From Streptomyces panaciradicis (GTDB lineage: Bacteria; Actinomycetota; Actinomycetes; Streptomycetales; Streptomycetaceae): a stretch of 64,000 bases of DNA. How positions within the stretch are numbered: position 1 is the first letter of the stretch; each line of letters begins with the position of its first letter. Under the pieces are notes generated by a model. It did not search any database. It saw nothing but the letters and a program-made list of their open reading frames with translations, and was not told the origin of the DNA. Location: contig NZ_JAMGBF010000003.1 of assembly GCF_023516615.1 (NCBI RefSeq), positions 1 to 64,000 of the forward strand, written 5' to 3'. Shown piece by piece: positions 40,959 through 49,807 of this stretch. Both the position numbers and the translations under genes were made by a program.

Positions 40959-40981
40959 ACCCTACGCAGGGGCACCGACAG
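40959..40981 (-). promoter_or_regulatory. RecA-NDp/PafBC-type promoter of terD
   Basis: On the minus strand CTGTCGGTG (40973-40981), spacer CCCCTGCG and TAGGGT (40959-40964). One mismatch at the first base from TTGTCRGTG-N8-TANNNT. Predicted leader of about 50 nt agrees with the ribosome site. Confidence 0.65.
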
Positions 40982-41058
40982 TGCCGTACCCCGGCTCCCG
41001 CTTTGTGTCGGTCTTGCAACACAGTCGGCGAACCGGGGCACGGGGTGGACCGGCGAGG

Positions 41059-43197
41059 TCAGGCCAGTCCCGCCTCCTTCATCTGGCGCAGTTCCTTCTT
41101 CATCTCGGAGACCTCGTCGCGCAGTCGGGCGGCGATCTCGAACTGCAGGTCCGCCGCGGCGGCGCGCATACGCGCCGTCATCTCCTCGATCTGCTCGGCG
41201 AGATCGGCCGCGGGACGGTCGGTCGGGACCGTCTCCTTGGCCTTGCCCTTGGCGGACTTGGCGCCGCCCGCGGCCTTGCCGCCGAGCGCGGGCACGGGTG
41301 CCTTGGCGCCCTTGCCGTCCTTCGACTTGCGGTAGCCGGAGCCGAGCAGCTGCTCCGTGTCGACGTCCTCGCGGGCGATCTGCGCCACGATGTCGTTGAT
41401 CTTCTTGCGGAGCGGCTGGGGGTCGATGCCCCGTTCCTTGTTGTAGGCGACCTGCTTCTCCCGGCGGCGGTTGGTCTCCTCGATGGCCTTCTCCATCGCC
41501 GGGGTGATCTTGTCGGCGTACATGTGGACCTGGCCGGAGACGTTGCGCGCCGCGCGGCCGATGGTCTGGATCAGGGACGTGCCGGAGCGCAGGAAGCCCT
41601 CCTTGTCGGCGTCGAGGATCGCCACCAGGGACACCTCGGGCAGGTCGAGGCCCTCACGGAGGAGGTTGATGCCGACCAGGACGTCGAACTCGCCCGCGCG
41701 CAGCTCGCGCAGCAGCTCGACACGGCGCAGGGTGTCGACGTCGCTGTGCAGGTAGCGCACCTGGATGCCGAGCTCCAGGAAGTAGTCGGTGAGGTCCTCG
41801 GCCATCTTCTTGGTCAGGGTGGTGACAAGGACGCGCTCGTCCTTCTCGGTGCGCGTGCGGATCTCGTGCACCAGGTCGTCGATCTGCCCCTCGGTGGGCT
41901 TGACGACGACCTCCGGGTCGACGAGGCCGGTGGGGCGGATGATCTGCTCGACGAAGCCGTCCCCGCGCGAGAGCTCGTACTTGCCCGGGGTCGCCGACAG
42001 ATAGACCGTCTGCCCGATGCGCTCCTGGAACTCCTCCCACTTCAGCGGGCGGTTGTCGAGGGCGGAGGGCAGCCGGAAGCCGTGGTCGACGAGGGTGCGC
42101 TTGCGAGAGGCGTCGCCCTCGTACATGGCGCCGATCTGCGGCACGGTGACGTGCGACTCGTCGATGACGAGCAGGAAGTCGTCCGGGAAGTAGTCGAGCA
42201 GGGTGTTCGGCGGGGAGCCGGGCAGGCGGCCGTCGAAGTGCATCGAGTAGTTCTCCACGCCGGAGCAGGAGCCGATCTGGCGGAGCATCTCCAGGTCGTA
42301 CGTGGTGCGCATCCGCAGCCGCTGGGCCTCCAGCAGTTTGCCCTGCTTCTCCAGTTCGGCCAGACGCTCGCCCAGTTCCTTCTCGATGTCGTTCGCGGCC
42401 CGCTCCAGGCGTTCGGGGCCCGCGACGTAGTGGGTGGCCGGGAAGATGTACAGCTGCTGGTCGTCGCTGATGATCTCGCCGGTGAGCGGGTGGAGCGTGG
42501 ACAGGGCCTCGATCTCGTCGCCGAACATCTCGATGCGGACCGCGAGCTCCTCGTAGACCGGGAAGATCTCGATGGTGTCGCCGCGGACCCGGAAGGTGCC
42601 CCGGGTGAACGCCAGGTCGTTGCGCGTGTACTGGATGTCCACGAAGCGGCGCAGCAGCTGGTCGCGGTCGATCTCGTCGCCGACCCGGAGCGGGACCATG
42701 CGGTCCACGTACTCCTGCGGCGTGCCGAGGCCGTAGATGCAGGACACCGAGGCGACCACGACGACGTCGCGGCGGGTGAGCAGCGAGTTCGTCGCGGAGT
42801 GACGCAGGCGCTCGACCTCCTCGTTGATCGAGGAGTCCTTCTCGATGTAGGTGTCCGACTGGGGGACGTAGGCCTCTGGCTGGTAGTAGTCGTAGTACGA
42901 GACGAAGTACTCGACCGCGTTGTTCGGCAGCAGCTCGCGGAATTCGTTCGCCAGCTGTGCGGCCAGCGTCTTGTTCGGCGCCATCACGAGCGTGGGGCGC
43001 TGGAGCTTCTCGATCATCCACGCGGTGGTGGCGGACTTGCCGGTGCCGGTCGCGCCGAGCAGGACGACGTCCTTCTCGCCGGCCTCGATGCGCTTGGCGA
43101 GGTCGGCGATGGCCGCCGGCTGGTCGCCGCTGGGCTGGTAGGGGCTGACGACCTCGAAGGGCGCCACCGTGCGTTCGATGCTGGAAACGGGCCGCAT
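41059..43197 (-). CDS. uvrB: Excinuclease ABC subunit B
   Basis: The helicase-like subunit that verifies damage and recruits UvrC. About 712 residues with Walker [12 protein letters not shown], the beta-hairpin region [20 protein letters not shown], Walker B-like [11 protein letters not shown], helicase motif QTIGRAARN and the C-terminal UVR motif ([20 protein letters not shown]). The ATG at 43197 is favoured over the GTG at 43227 because the latter falls inside the promoter: the -10 TACGGT ends 7 nt before 43197, giving a leaderless or near-leaderless message. Confidence 0.97.
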   Translation of the reverse strand: MRPVSSIERTVAPFEVVSPYQPSGDQPAAIADLAKRIEAGEKDVVLLGATGTGKSATTAWMIEKLQRPTLVMAPNKTLAAQLANEFRELLPNNAVEYFVSYYDYYQPEAYVPQSDTYIEKDSSINEEVERLRHSATNSLLTRRDVVVVASVSCIYGLGTPQEYVDRMVPLRVGDEIDRDQLLRRFVDIQYTRNDLAFTRGTFRVRGDTIEIFPVYEELAVRIEMFGDEIEALSTLHPLTGEIISDDQQLYIFPATHYVAGPERLERAANDIEKELGERLAELEKQGKLLEAQRLRMRTTYDLEMLRQIGSCSGVENYSMHFDGRLPGSPPNTLLDYFPDDFLLVIDESHVTVPQIGAMYEGDASRKRTLVDHGFRLPSALDNRPLKWEEFQERIGQTVYLSATPGKYELSRGDGFVEQIIRPTGLVDPEVVVKPTEGQIDDLVHEIRTRTEKDERVLVTTLTKKMAEDLTDYFLELGIQVRYLHSDVDTLRRVELLRELRAGEFDVLVGINLLREGLDLPEVSLVAILDADKEGFLRSGTSLIQTIGRAARNVSGQVHMYADKITPAMEKAIEETNRRREKQVAYNKERGIDPQPLRKKINDIVAQIAREDVDTEQLLGSGYRKSKDGKGAKAPVPALGGKAAGGAKSAKGKAKETVPTDRPAADLAEQIEEMTARMRAAAADLQFEIAARLRDEVSEMKKELRQMKEAGLA

Positions 43198-43204
43198 GTC
43201 ATCC

Positions 43205-43227
43205 ACCGTACGACCCGCCACTGACAA
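43205..43227 (-). promoter_or_regulatory. RecA-NDp/PafBC-type promoter of uvrB
   Basis: On the minus strand TTGTCAGTG (43219-43227), GCGGGTCG as 8-nt spacer and TACGGT (43205-43210). Perfect consensus. It fixes the uvrB start at 43197. Confidence 0.8.
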
Positions 43228-43237
43228 TGCGGTCCGA

Positions 43238-44101
43238 TCAGCGGTTCTGCGGGGTTCGGGACCCGCGTCGCCCCAGCGGCCGGACCGGTCGGTGGGGCTG
43301 GTGGGCGGGGTGGTGGACGGCAGGGTGGGCCGGCACGCCCGGCTTGTGCTCGACGGGGCTCCAGTCGGGCTTGCCCATGACCATCAGCGGATCGAACATC
43401 ACCACCACGGCGGCGATGAGGAGGAAGGCGAGCGGGCCGACCAGCATCGGCCACAGCAGGGCCGCGGGCGACTCGCCGGAGATGGGGGCGGACGTGCCGT
43501 GCAGGTGGACGGTGAGGGCGGCCATGCCCGTGTAGTGCATGCCGCTGACGGCGAGGCCCATGACGAGGCTGGCGCCCACGCTCCACAGGAACCCCCGGAC
43601 CTGTCCGGCGGCCCACAGGGCGGCGGTGGCGGCGCACATCGCGATGACGACGGAGACGGCGACCGTGACGGTGTTGTACTCCAGCCTGCCGTTCAGGCGC
43701 ATGGCGGCCATGCCCAGGTAGTGCATCGACGCGATGCCCAGACCCGTGATCGTTCCGCCTGTGAACAGGGCGGTCCCCCGGGCGCCGCGGTATCCGACGA
43801 TGAAGATCCCGACGCCCACCATCACGATCGCGACGGCCAGGCTGGCGAACGTCATGGCCTTGTCGTAGTGGATGGGCGCCTGCCTGACCGTGAACCCCAT
43901 CATCGCGATGAAGTGCATGGTCCATATGCCGGAGCCGATCGCCGCGGAGCCCAGGGCGAGCCAGGCGGGGCGTGAGGAGTGGGTCACCAGCATGGATCTG
44001 GTGGTGCAGCGCAGGCCGAGGGCGCCACCGAGGCACGCCATGAGGTAGGCCACCAGCGGTGTGACGAGTCCGTAGCTGAATCCGTCGACCGTGCCTTGCA
44101 T
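43238..44101 (-). CDS. MHYT-domain membrane sensor protein
   Basis: A 287-residue protein with seven helices. The three MHYT-type motifs are [19 protein letters not shown] and [10 protein letters not shown], predicted to bind copper and sense a diatomic gas such as O2, CO or NO. The C-terminal 45 residues are a His/Pro/Arg-rich cytoplasmic tail with no GGDEF, EAL or kinase domain, so signal output is unclear. ATG at 44101 begins just before helix 1. It lies upstream of uvrB in the same direction but with a separate uvrB promoter. Confidence 0.88.
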   Translation of the reverse strand: MQGTVDGFSYGLVTPLVAYLMACLGGALGLRCTTRSMLVTHSSRPAWLALGSAAIGSGIWTMHFIAMMGFTVRQAPIHYDKAMTFASLAVAIVMVGVGIFIVGYRGARGTALFTGGTITGLGIASMHYLGMAAMRLNGRLEYNTVTVAVSVVIAMCAATAALWAAGQVRGFLWSVGASLVMGLAVSGMHYTGMAALTVHLHGTSAPISGESPAALLWPMLVGPLAFLLIAAVVVMFDPLMVMGKPDWSPVEHKPGVPAHPAVHHPAHQPHRPVRPLGRRGSRTPQNR

Positions 44102-44379
44102 GCGCGGCTGCCCTTCCCGCCCTTTGCGTACCGGAATTCCTTGATTGCGCCCCCTCCCCCGACCTGCCGAGCGTTCAGGGGTGAGGCAGAGAGTATGACC
44201 CCCACCGGAATGGTCGAACGATTTTCCGGCAAAGAAACACGTCGTTGCCCCAGTTGTGCGGCACCAGTGAGCGGACTTGGGCAACTCCATGCCATGTGTG
44301 GCCAATCTGTACCCCGGTGCCGTCGACTCAGTGCTGTCACAGTTGAGCTGTCCGTGATCGCTCGACGCGAGGAGTGCGT

Positions 44380-45252
44380 ATGTACGCGCGCGCTGTTGCC
44401 GCCATCGTCACCGCGCTGCTGGGGGCCGCCGCCTTTCTGCTGCCCGGTTCCGACGCCCGGGCGGGCGACGGCGAGCCGCCTGTGGTCATCGCCCACCGGG
44501 GCGCCTCCGCGTACGCGCCGGAGAACACGCTGGCCGCCATCGACAAGGCGGCCCGTATGGGCTTCTCCTGGGTCGAGAACGACGTTCAGCGCACCAAGGA
44601 CGGCGAGCTCGTCGTCCTCCACGACGACAACCTGCGGCGGACGACGGACGTGCGGAAGGTCTTCCCGCACCGCGCGCCCTGGAAGGTGAAGGACTTCACC
44701 GCGGCCGAGATCGCCCGCCTGGACGCGGGCTCCTGGTTCGCGCCGCGGTACGCGGGCACGCGCGTGCCGACGCTTGAGCAGTACATGCGCCGTGTCGAGC
44801 GCAATCACGAGAAGCTGCTGCTGGAGATCAAGAACCCGCAGCTGTACCCGGGCATCGAACGGCAGATCCTGAAGCTGCTGGGCAACGACGGCTGGCTGGA
44901 CCACCGGCACCTGGCCGGCCGGCTGATCGTGCAGAGCTTCAGCGCGGACAGCCTGAAGATCGTCCACGACCTCAAGCCCGCGGTCAGGACGGCCTACCTC
45001 GGTACCCCGACCGCCGCCCACCTGCCCCAGTACGCGGAGTTCACCGACGGCATCAATCCTTCCCTCGGTTCGGTCTCGGCGGGCTACGTCTCCGCGGTGC
45101 ACGCGTTCAGGGGCCCGCACGGCACGCCGCTGTCGGTCTTCGTCTGGACCGTCGACGACGCGGACGCCGCCCGTCGGGCGGCGCGGTACGGGGTCGACGG
45201 CGTCATCACCAACAAGCCGGACGCGGTCCAGGCGGCGCTGCAGTCCCCCTGA
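44380..45252 (+). CDS. Secreted glycerophosphodiester phosphodiesterase
   Basis: A 290-residue exported enzyme that releases glycerol 3-phosphate from glycerophosphodiesters. An N-terminal signal peptide (residues 1-27, ending ARAG) precedes the GDPD TIM barrel: VIAHRGASAYAPENTLAA with the catalytic His/Arg and metal Glu, ENDVQRTKDGELVVLHDDNL with the second His, and LEIKNP. ATG at 44380 is 5 nt after GAGGAG. GlpQ-like enzymes in Streptomyces often belong to the phosphate-starvation response, but no clear PHO box was seen. Confidence 0.92.
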   Translation: MYARAVAAIVTALLGAAAFLLPGSDARAGDGEPPVVIAHRGASAYAPENTLAAIDKAARMGFSWVENDVQRTKDGELVVLHDDNLRRTTDVRKVFPHRAPWKVKDFTAAEIARLDAGSWFAPRYAGTRVPTLEQYMRRVERNHEKLLLEIKNPQLYPGIERQILKLLGNDGWLDHRHLAGRLIVQSFSADSLKIVHDLKPAVRTAYLGTPTAAHLPQYAEFTDGINPSLGSVSAGYVSAVHAFRGPHGTPLSVFVWTVDDADAARRAARYGVDGVITNKPDAVQAALQSP

Positions 45253-45270
45253 GCGGCGGCCGGGCGGGCG

Positions 45271-45293
45271 TTGTCAGTGCCGGGCCGTACGGT
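45271..45293 (+). promoter_or_regulatory. RecA-NDp/PafBC-type promoter of the methylated-DNA repair gene
   Basis: TTGTCAGTG (45271-45279), CCGGGCCG as 8-nt spacer and TACGGT (45288-45293). Perfect consensus, and the -10 ends 6 nt before the ATG at 45300, so the message is probably leaderless. Confidence 0.8.
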
Positions 45294-45299
45294 GGGCGC

Positions 45300-45854
45300 A
45301 TGGACAGCGATGGGCGTCACGAGCAGCAGGTCGTGTGGGCGGTGGTCGGCACCGGGATCGGTCCGCTGCTGCTCGCCGCGACCCGTGAGGGTCTGGTCAA
45401 CGTCGTGTTCCACGCCACGGACGCGGTACGGGACAAGGCGGTCGAACGGCTGCGGTCGCGGCTGGGCGGCGAGCCGGTCGAGGCACCCGATTCGCCCCTG
45501 CTGGCCGAGGCGATACGCCAGGTGCAGGCGTACTTCGCGGGCGAGCGGCACGACTTCGACCTGCCGCTGGACTGGTCGCTGATCTCCGGCTTCAACCGGC
45601 AGGTGCTGCGCGAGCTGGCGTCCGGCGTGCCGTACGGCGCCGTCGTCGGCTACGGCGACCTGGCCGGCCGGGTGGGACAGCCGGGCGCGGCGCAGGCCGT
45701 GGGGGTGGCCATGGGCTCCAATCCGCTGCCGGTCGTGGTGCCCTGCCACCGGGTCGTGGAGAGCGACGGGGGCATCGGCGGGTTCGGCGGCGGGCTGGAG
45801 ACCAAGCGGAAGCTGCTGGCCCTGGAAGGTGTGCTGCCCGAGCCGCTGTTCTGA
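45300..45854 (+). CDS. ogt: Methylated-DNA--protein-cysteine methyltransferase
   Basis: Repairs O6-alkylguanine by suicidal transfer to its own cysteine. 184 residues, with an N-terminal ribonuclease-like domain and the C-terminal active site VVVPCHRVV followed by GGIGGFGGGLETKRKLLALE. GVPYGAVVGYGDLAGRVGQP holds the helix-turn-helix and Arg finger. The start is the ATG at 45300 directly behind a damage-type promoter. The stop codon lies inside a 24-bp tandem duplication (45840-45887). Confidence 0.95.
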   Translation: MDSDGRHEQQVVWAVVGTGIGPLLLAATREGLVNVVFHATDAVRDKAVERLRSRLGGEPVEAPDSPLLAEAIRQVQAYFAGERHDFDLPLDWSLISGFNRQVLRELASGVPYGAVVGYGDLAGRVGQPGAAQAVGVAMGSNPLPVVVPCHRVVESDGGIGGFGGGLETKRKLLALEGVLPEPLF

Positions 45855-45887
45855 TCCGCGCTTGAGCCGCTGTTCTGATCCGCGCTT
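45840..45887. repeat. 24-bp perfect tandem duplication across a stop codon
   Basis: Two identical 24-bp copies, 45840-45863 and 45864-45887, each beginning GAGCCGCTGTTCTGA. The first copy contains the last codons and TGA stop of the methyltransferase gene (EPLF-stop); the second repeats them out of the gene. Confidence 0.95.
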
Positions 45888-46054
45888 TCGCCGACGCTTC
45901 CGTTGCGGTGGCGTGCCCTTGCCGAGCCGCCCGGTGCGGCGGCCCGAAAGGGACTCGCACAGAGTGGCAGCGAAGGGCAGGCGGTAGCAGACTCGAACAT
46001 GCGCACAGCCACTGGCATCCGATGGCTCGGAAGCCGAAGGGACGGCGATCACGC

Positions 46055-47281
46055 ATGAGCGGAAACAGGGCAGTCGCGTATCTCAAGCCGGGCGCGGTGG
46101 AAGTCGAAACCATCGACTACCCGACGCTTGAAGTGAAGGACGGGCCGGGGGTCGCATCCGAGAACGTCGGCCGCAAGTGCCGGCACGGGGTGATCCTCAA
46201 AGTGCTCGCCACCAACATCTGTGGCAGCGACCAGCACATGGTGCGCGGGCGGACGACCGCGCCCCAGGGGCTGGTCCTCGGCCACGAGATCACCGGAGAG
46301 GTCGTCGAACGGGGTCCGGACGTCGAGTTCGTCGAAGTCGGCGACATCGTCTCCGTACCGTTCAACATCGCCTGCGGGCGGTGCCGCAACTGCAAGGAGC
46401 GCAAGACAGGCATCTGCCTGAACGTGAACCCGGCGCGTCCGGGAGCGGCCTACGGCTATGTCGACATGGGCGGCTGGGTCGGCGGCCAGGCGGAGTACGC
46501 CATGGTCCCGTACGCGGACTTCAACCTGCTGAGGTTCCCCGACCGGGACCAGGCCCGCGAGAAGCTGCTCGACCTCACCATGCTGTCGGACATCTTCCCG
46601 ACCGGATTCCACGGTGCGGTCACCGCGGGCGCGGGCGTCGGCTCGACGGTGTACGTCGCCGGTGCCGGGCCGGTCGGTCTGGCGGCGGCCGCGTCGGCGC
46701 AGCTGCTGGGTGCCGCGGTGGTCATCGTCGGCGACCTCAACACCGAACGGCTCGCCCAGGCGCGGAGCTTCGGCTGCGAGACCGTCGACGTGTCCCAGGG
46801 CGACATCGGGGAGCAGATCGAGCAGATCCTCGGGGAGCCCGAGGTGGACGCGGCGGTCGACGCCGTCGGCTTCGAGGCCCGGGCCCACGGCCCGAACGCC
46901 CAGGAGGCGCCCGCCACGGTCCTCAACTCGCTGATGTCGATCACCCACGCGGGCGGCGCCCTGGGCATCCCGGGTCTGTACGTCACGGACGACCCCGGCG
47001 GGGTCGACGAGGACGCGAAGTCGGGGACGCTGAAGGTGCGGCTGGGCCTGGGCTGGGCCAAGAGCCACCGCTTCACGACCGGGCAGTGCCCGGTGATGAA
47101 GTACCACCGGAATCTGATGCGGGCGATCCTGCACGAGCGCGTGCACATCGCCAAGGCGGTCAACGCGACCGTCATCGGCATCGAGGACGCGCCTCGCGGC
47201 TACGCCGAGTTCGACCAGGGCGCCAGCCGCAAGTACGTGCTGAATCCGCACGGGGCGCTGGACGGCCTGCAGCCCGTCTGA
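46055..47281 (+). CDS. fdhA: Glutathione-independent formaldehyde dehydrogenase
   Basis: Oxidises formaldehyde to formate with tightly bound NAD and without a thiol cofactor. 408 residues, zinc alcohol dehydrogenase superfamily. Catalytic zinc ligands lie in ATNICGSDQHMV and VLGHEITGEVV, structural zinc cysteines in CGRCRNCKERKTGIC, and the Rossmann motif is VAGAGPVGLAAA. The insertion GYVDMGGWVGGQAEYAMVPY is typical of the Pseudomonas-type enzyme. ATG at 46055; the longer frame upstream is not conserved. Its stop codon lies in a 19-bp tandem duplication. Its place next to an alkyl-damage repair gene fits formaldehyde release during demethylation, though this is inference. Confidence 0.93.
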   Translation: MSGNRAVAYLKPGAVEVETIDYPTLEVKDGPGVASENVGRKCRHGVILKVLATNICGSDQHMVRGRTTAPQGLVLGHEITGEVVERGPDVEFVEVGDIVSVPFNIACGRCRNCKERKTGICLNVNPARPGAAYGYVDMGGWVGGQAEYAMVPYADFNLLRFPDRDQAREKLLDLTMLSDIFPTGFHGAVTAGAGVGSTVYVAGAGPVGLAAAASAQLLGAAVVIVGDLNTERLAQARSFGCETVDVSQGDIGEQIEQILGEPEVDAAVDAVGFEARAHGPNAQEAPATVLNSLMSITHAGGALGIPGLYVTDDPGGVDEDAKSGTLKVRLGLGWAKSHRFTTGQCPVMKYHRNLMRAILHERVHIAKAVNATVIGIEDAPRGYAEFDQGASRKYVLNPHGALDGLQPV

Positions 47282-47307
47282 GGCCCGGCAGCCCGTCTGA
47301 GGCCCGG
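47270..47307. repeat. 19-bp perfect tandem duplication across a stop codon
   Basis: Two identical copies of CAGCCCGTCTGAGGCCCGG, 47270-47288 and 47289-47307. The first holds the last codons and stop of fdhA. It is the second such event in 1.4 kb. Confidence 0.95.
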
Positions 47308-47330
47308 CGCGGGGACGGTGCCCACGTCAC

Positions 47331-47348
47331 GTCCACGCGTGCGTGGAC
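47331..47348. terminator. Hairpin between convergent fdhA and VOC genes
   Basis: GTCCACG (47331-47337) pairs with CGTGGAC (47342-47348), loop CGTG. Short but well placed between convergent genes. Confidence 0.5.
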
Positions 47349-47376
47349 ACCGCCCCCGCTCGCCGTCGGCGATCCG

Positions 47377-47805
47377 CTAGTCGTAGTGCCGGGCCTCGAA
47401 GACGTTGCCGTCGGGGTCACGGAAGTAGAAGCTGCGCCTGGCGTTTCCGCGGGCGCCGAAGGAGTCGTGGTCGATGTCCGACACGGGCACCGAGGTCTCC
47501 TGGAGTCGGCCGCGCAGTTTCTCGAAGTCCTCGGCGGGCATGGCCAGGCAGACGTGGTTGACCGGGTGGCCCGAGCTGTCGGCGGCCCCCGGGAGCATCC
47601 GCATCCGCTCCACCATGGTGAGCGGCATGAGATCGAGGATGGTCTCCTCGTTGATCCGTACCGAGGGAAAGGGCGCTTCGCCCGCGGCGAAGTCGGTGAG
47701 CCGAAGCGTTTCCAGGCCGACGGTCTTCTCGTAGAAGCCGGCCGACGCCACGGGATCGCGTACCCAGAGGACGACGTGGTCGAGACGTGCCGTGTTGTCC
47801 TTCAT
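47377..47805 (-). CDS. VOC (glyoxalase/bleomycin-resistance fold) protein
   Basis: A 142-residue VOC-superfamily protein with the paired beta-alpha-beta modules: LDHVVLWVRDPVASAGFYEK (first metal His), then VNHVCLAMPAEDFE, and FYFRDPDGNVFEARHYD at the end with a metal Glu. The family covers glyoxalases, dioxygenases and antibiotic-binding proteins; sequence alone does not choose. ATG at 47805. It is a single gene, divergent from psuG. Confidence 0.85.
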   Translation of the reverse strand: MKDNTARLDHVVLWVRDPVASAGFYEKTVGLETLRLTDFAAGEAPFPSVRINEETILDLMPLTMVERMRMLPGAADSSGHPVNHVCLAMPAEDFEKLRGRLQETSVPVSDIDHDSFGARGNARRSFYFRDPDGNVFEARHYD

Positions 47806-47904
47806 GCACCCCAGGCTGGTGTCGTCCCCCACGCACCGCAAGGGTTTGACCGGGCACGCCGCTCGCCAGAGATGAGAGAAGAACGAACGACAGGAGGCGG
47901 GCTC

Positions 47905-48813
47905 GTGGTGCTGGTGGTGTCGGAGGAAGTACGCGAGGCGGTCGACGCGCGTCGACCCGTGGTGGCCCTGGAGTCGACGATCATCGCGCACGGGCTGCCG
48001 CGTCCGCGGAACCTGCAGGTCGCGCTGGAGCTGGAGGACGTCGTACGACGTGAGGGCGCCGTTCCGGCGACGATCGCCGTGCTGGACGGGCGGCCCCATG
48101 TCGGCCTCGACAAGGAGCAGTTGGAGCGGGTCGCGAACGAGGACGGCATCCGCAAGCTGGGCCACCGCGATCTGCCGCTCGCGGTGGCGTCGGGGGCCAG
48201 CGGGGCGACCACCGTGTCGGCGACGGCGCTGCTGGCGGCGCTTGCAGGGGTGCGGGTGTTCGCCACGGGCGGCCTCGGCGGGGTGCACCGGGAGTGGACG
48301 GTGACGCAGGACGAGTCTGCCGACCTGGGACTGCTGGCGCGGACGCGGATCACCGTGGTGTGCGCGGGGGTGAAGTCGATCCTGGACGTGCCGGCGACGT
48401 TGCAGCGTCTGGAGACGCTGGGCGTCGCGGTGGCCGGTTACGGCACGGACCGCTTCCCCGGCTTCTACCTGTCCGACTCGGGACATCCGGTGGAGTGGAC
48501 GCTGGACAGCCCCGGGCAGGTGGCGGACGTCATGCGGGCGCAGGACGCGCTCGACGGACCCGAGACGGCGCTGATCGTCGCCAACCCCGTGCCCGAGGAG
48601 GAGCAGCTCGATCCCGAGCTGCATGCACGCGTGCTGGCCGACGCGCTGCACGCGTGCGAGGCGGAGGGCGTCACCGGGCAGGCCGTCACGCCGTTCCTGC
48701 TCGACTACCTGGTGCGGCACACCGACGGCGCCTCGCTGAGCGCCAACATGGCGGCGGTACGCGGCAACGTGCGGCTCGCGGCACGGATCGCGGCGGCCTG
48801 GACCGGGGCGTGA
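47905..48813 (+). CDS. psuG: Pseudouridine-5'-phosphate glycosidase
   Basis: Splits pseudouridine 5'-phosphate into uracil and ribose 5-phosphate. 302 residues, the usual size. Seen: VVALESTIIAHGLPRPRN (catalytic Glu), DLPLAVASGASGATTVSATA, VFATGGLGGVHR, CAGVKSILDVPATLQRLET (catalytic Lys) and TPFLLDYLVRHTDGASL. The GTG at 47905 is 7 nt after AGGAGG; an ATG at 47872 lacks a good site. It overlaps the next kinase gene as GTGA, giving the two steps of pseudouridine breakdown. Confidence 0.95.
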   Translation: MVLVVSEEVREAVDARRPVVALESTIIAHGLPRPRNLQVALELEDVVRREGAVPATIAVLDGRPHVGLDKEQLERVANEDGIRKLGHRDLPLAVASGASGATTVSATALLAALAGVRVFATGGLGGVHREWTVTQDESADLGLLARTRITVVCAGVKSILDVPATLQRLETLGVAVAGYGTDRFPGFYLSDSGHPVEWTLDSPGQVADVMRAQDALDGPETALIVANPVPEEEQLDPELHARVLADALHACEAEGVTGQAVTPFLLDYLVRHTDGASLSANMAAVRGNVRLAARIAAAWTGA

Positions 48814-49766
48814 CCACGACGCCGCAGGGGGCGGAGGACGGCGGCGCACGGGCGGCGGCCTCGGGGGCCGGTGCCCTGCTCGTCGTCGGTGACGTGATCA
48901 CGGACGTCGTGGCCCGGCATCAGGGGCCGCTCGCACCGGGGACGGACACGGCTGCCGCGATCCGCACCGTGCCGGGCGGCGCCGGCGCCAATGTGGCCTG
49001 CTGGGCCGCGTATTGGGGCTGCCCGGAGGTACGGCTGCTGGGGCGGGTCGGTGCGGACGCGGCGGACTGGCACGAGCGGGAGCTGGCCGCCTGCGGGGTG
49101 CGGCCCCGGCTCGTCGTCGATCCGCAGGCGGCCACAGGGACGGTGATCTGCCTGGTCGACACGGGCGACGCTGCCGAGCGGACGTTCCTCACCGACAGCG
49201 GGGCGTCGCTGCGCCTGGAGCCCGGTGACTGGTCCGACGCGCTGCTGGACGGGGTGGCCCGGCTGCATCTGTCGGGCTACCTGCTGTTCTCCGAGCCCAG
49301 CCGCGCACTGGTCACGGTGGCGCTGAGGGCGGCACGCGCGCGTGGTGTGCCGGTGAGCCTCGACCCCGCGTCGGCGGGTTTCCTCACGCGGCTCGGGGTG
49401 GACCGTTTCCTGGAAGTCGTCGACGGTCTGGACCTCCTGCTGCCGAGCCGGGACGAGGCGTGCCTGCTCACCGGGCTCCCCGACGCGTCGGACGCGGCCG
49501 CGAAACTGAGCCGGCACGTGCCGCTGGTGGTGGCCAAGCAGGGCCGGGACGGCGCGCTGGTGGCCCGCTCCGGTGCGGTGTCCGCCCACGTCCCCGCCGT
49601 ACCGGCGACGCCCACCGACACCACGGGGGCCGGTGACGCGTTCACCGGCGCCTTCCTCGCCGCACTGATCGCCGGCGCCGAACCGGAGGACGCGGCGCGG
49701 GAAGGCTGCAGGGCCGGGGCGCAGGCCGTCGAACAGGTGGGCGGGAGGCCGCCGGGGAGGGGGTGA
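48810..49766 (+). CDS. PfkB-family kinase, probable pseudouridine kinase
   Basis: A 318-residue ribokinase-fold kinase. GGAGANVACWAAYWG and the C-terminal DTTGAGDAFTGAFLA with the catalytic Asp are present. Position directly after psuG with a GTGA overlap points to phosphorylation of pseudouridine to its 5'-phosphate (PsuK role), although the primary sequence alone is also like general PfkB sugar kinases. The last residues (GGRPPGRG) run up to the minisatellite, and a GTG at 49763 overlaps its stop codon. Confidence 0.85.
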   Translation: MTTTPQGAEDGGARAAASGAGALLVVGDVITDVVARHQGPLAPGTDTAAAIRTVPGGAGANVACWAAYWGCPEVRLLGRVGADAADWHERELAACGVRPRLVVDPQAATGTVICLVDTGDAAERTFLTDSGASLRLEPGDWSDALLDGVARLHLSGYLLFSEPSRALVTVALRAARARGVPVSLDPASAGFLTRLGVDRFLEVVDGLDLLLPSRDEACLLTGLPDASDAAAKLSRHVPLVVAKQGRDGALVARSGAVSAHVPAVPATPTDTTGAGDAFTGAFLAALIAGAEPEDAAREGCRAGAQAVEQVGGRPPGRG

Positions 49767-49807
49767 TCCGAGGGCCGAGGTTAGGTTCAAGGGCTGAGCA
49801 AACACCG

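Noticed and set aside
44102-44379. Possible PHO box upstream of the glycerophosphodiesterase
   Set aside because: No convincing pair of GTTCACC-like direct repeats was found.
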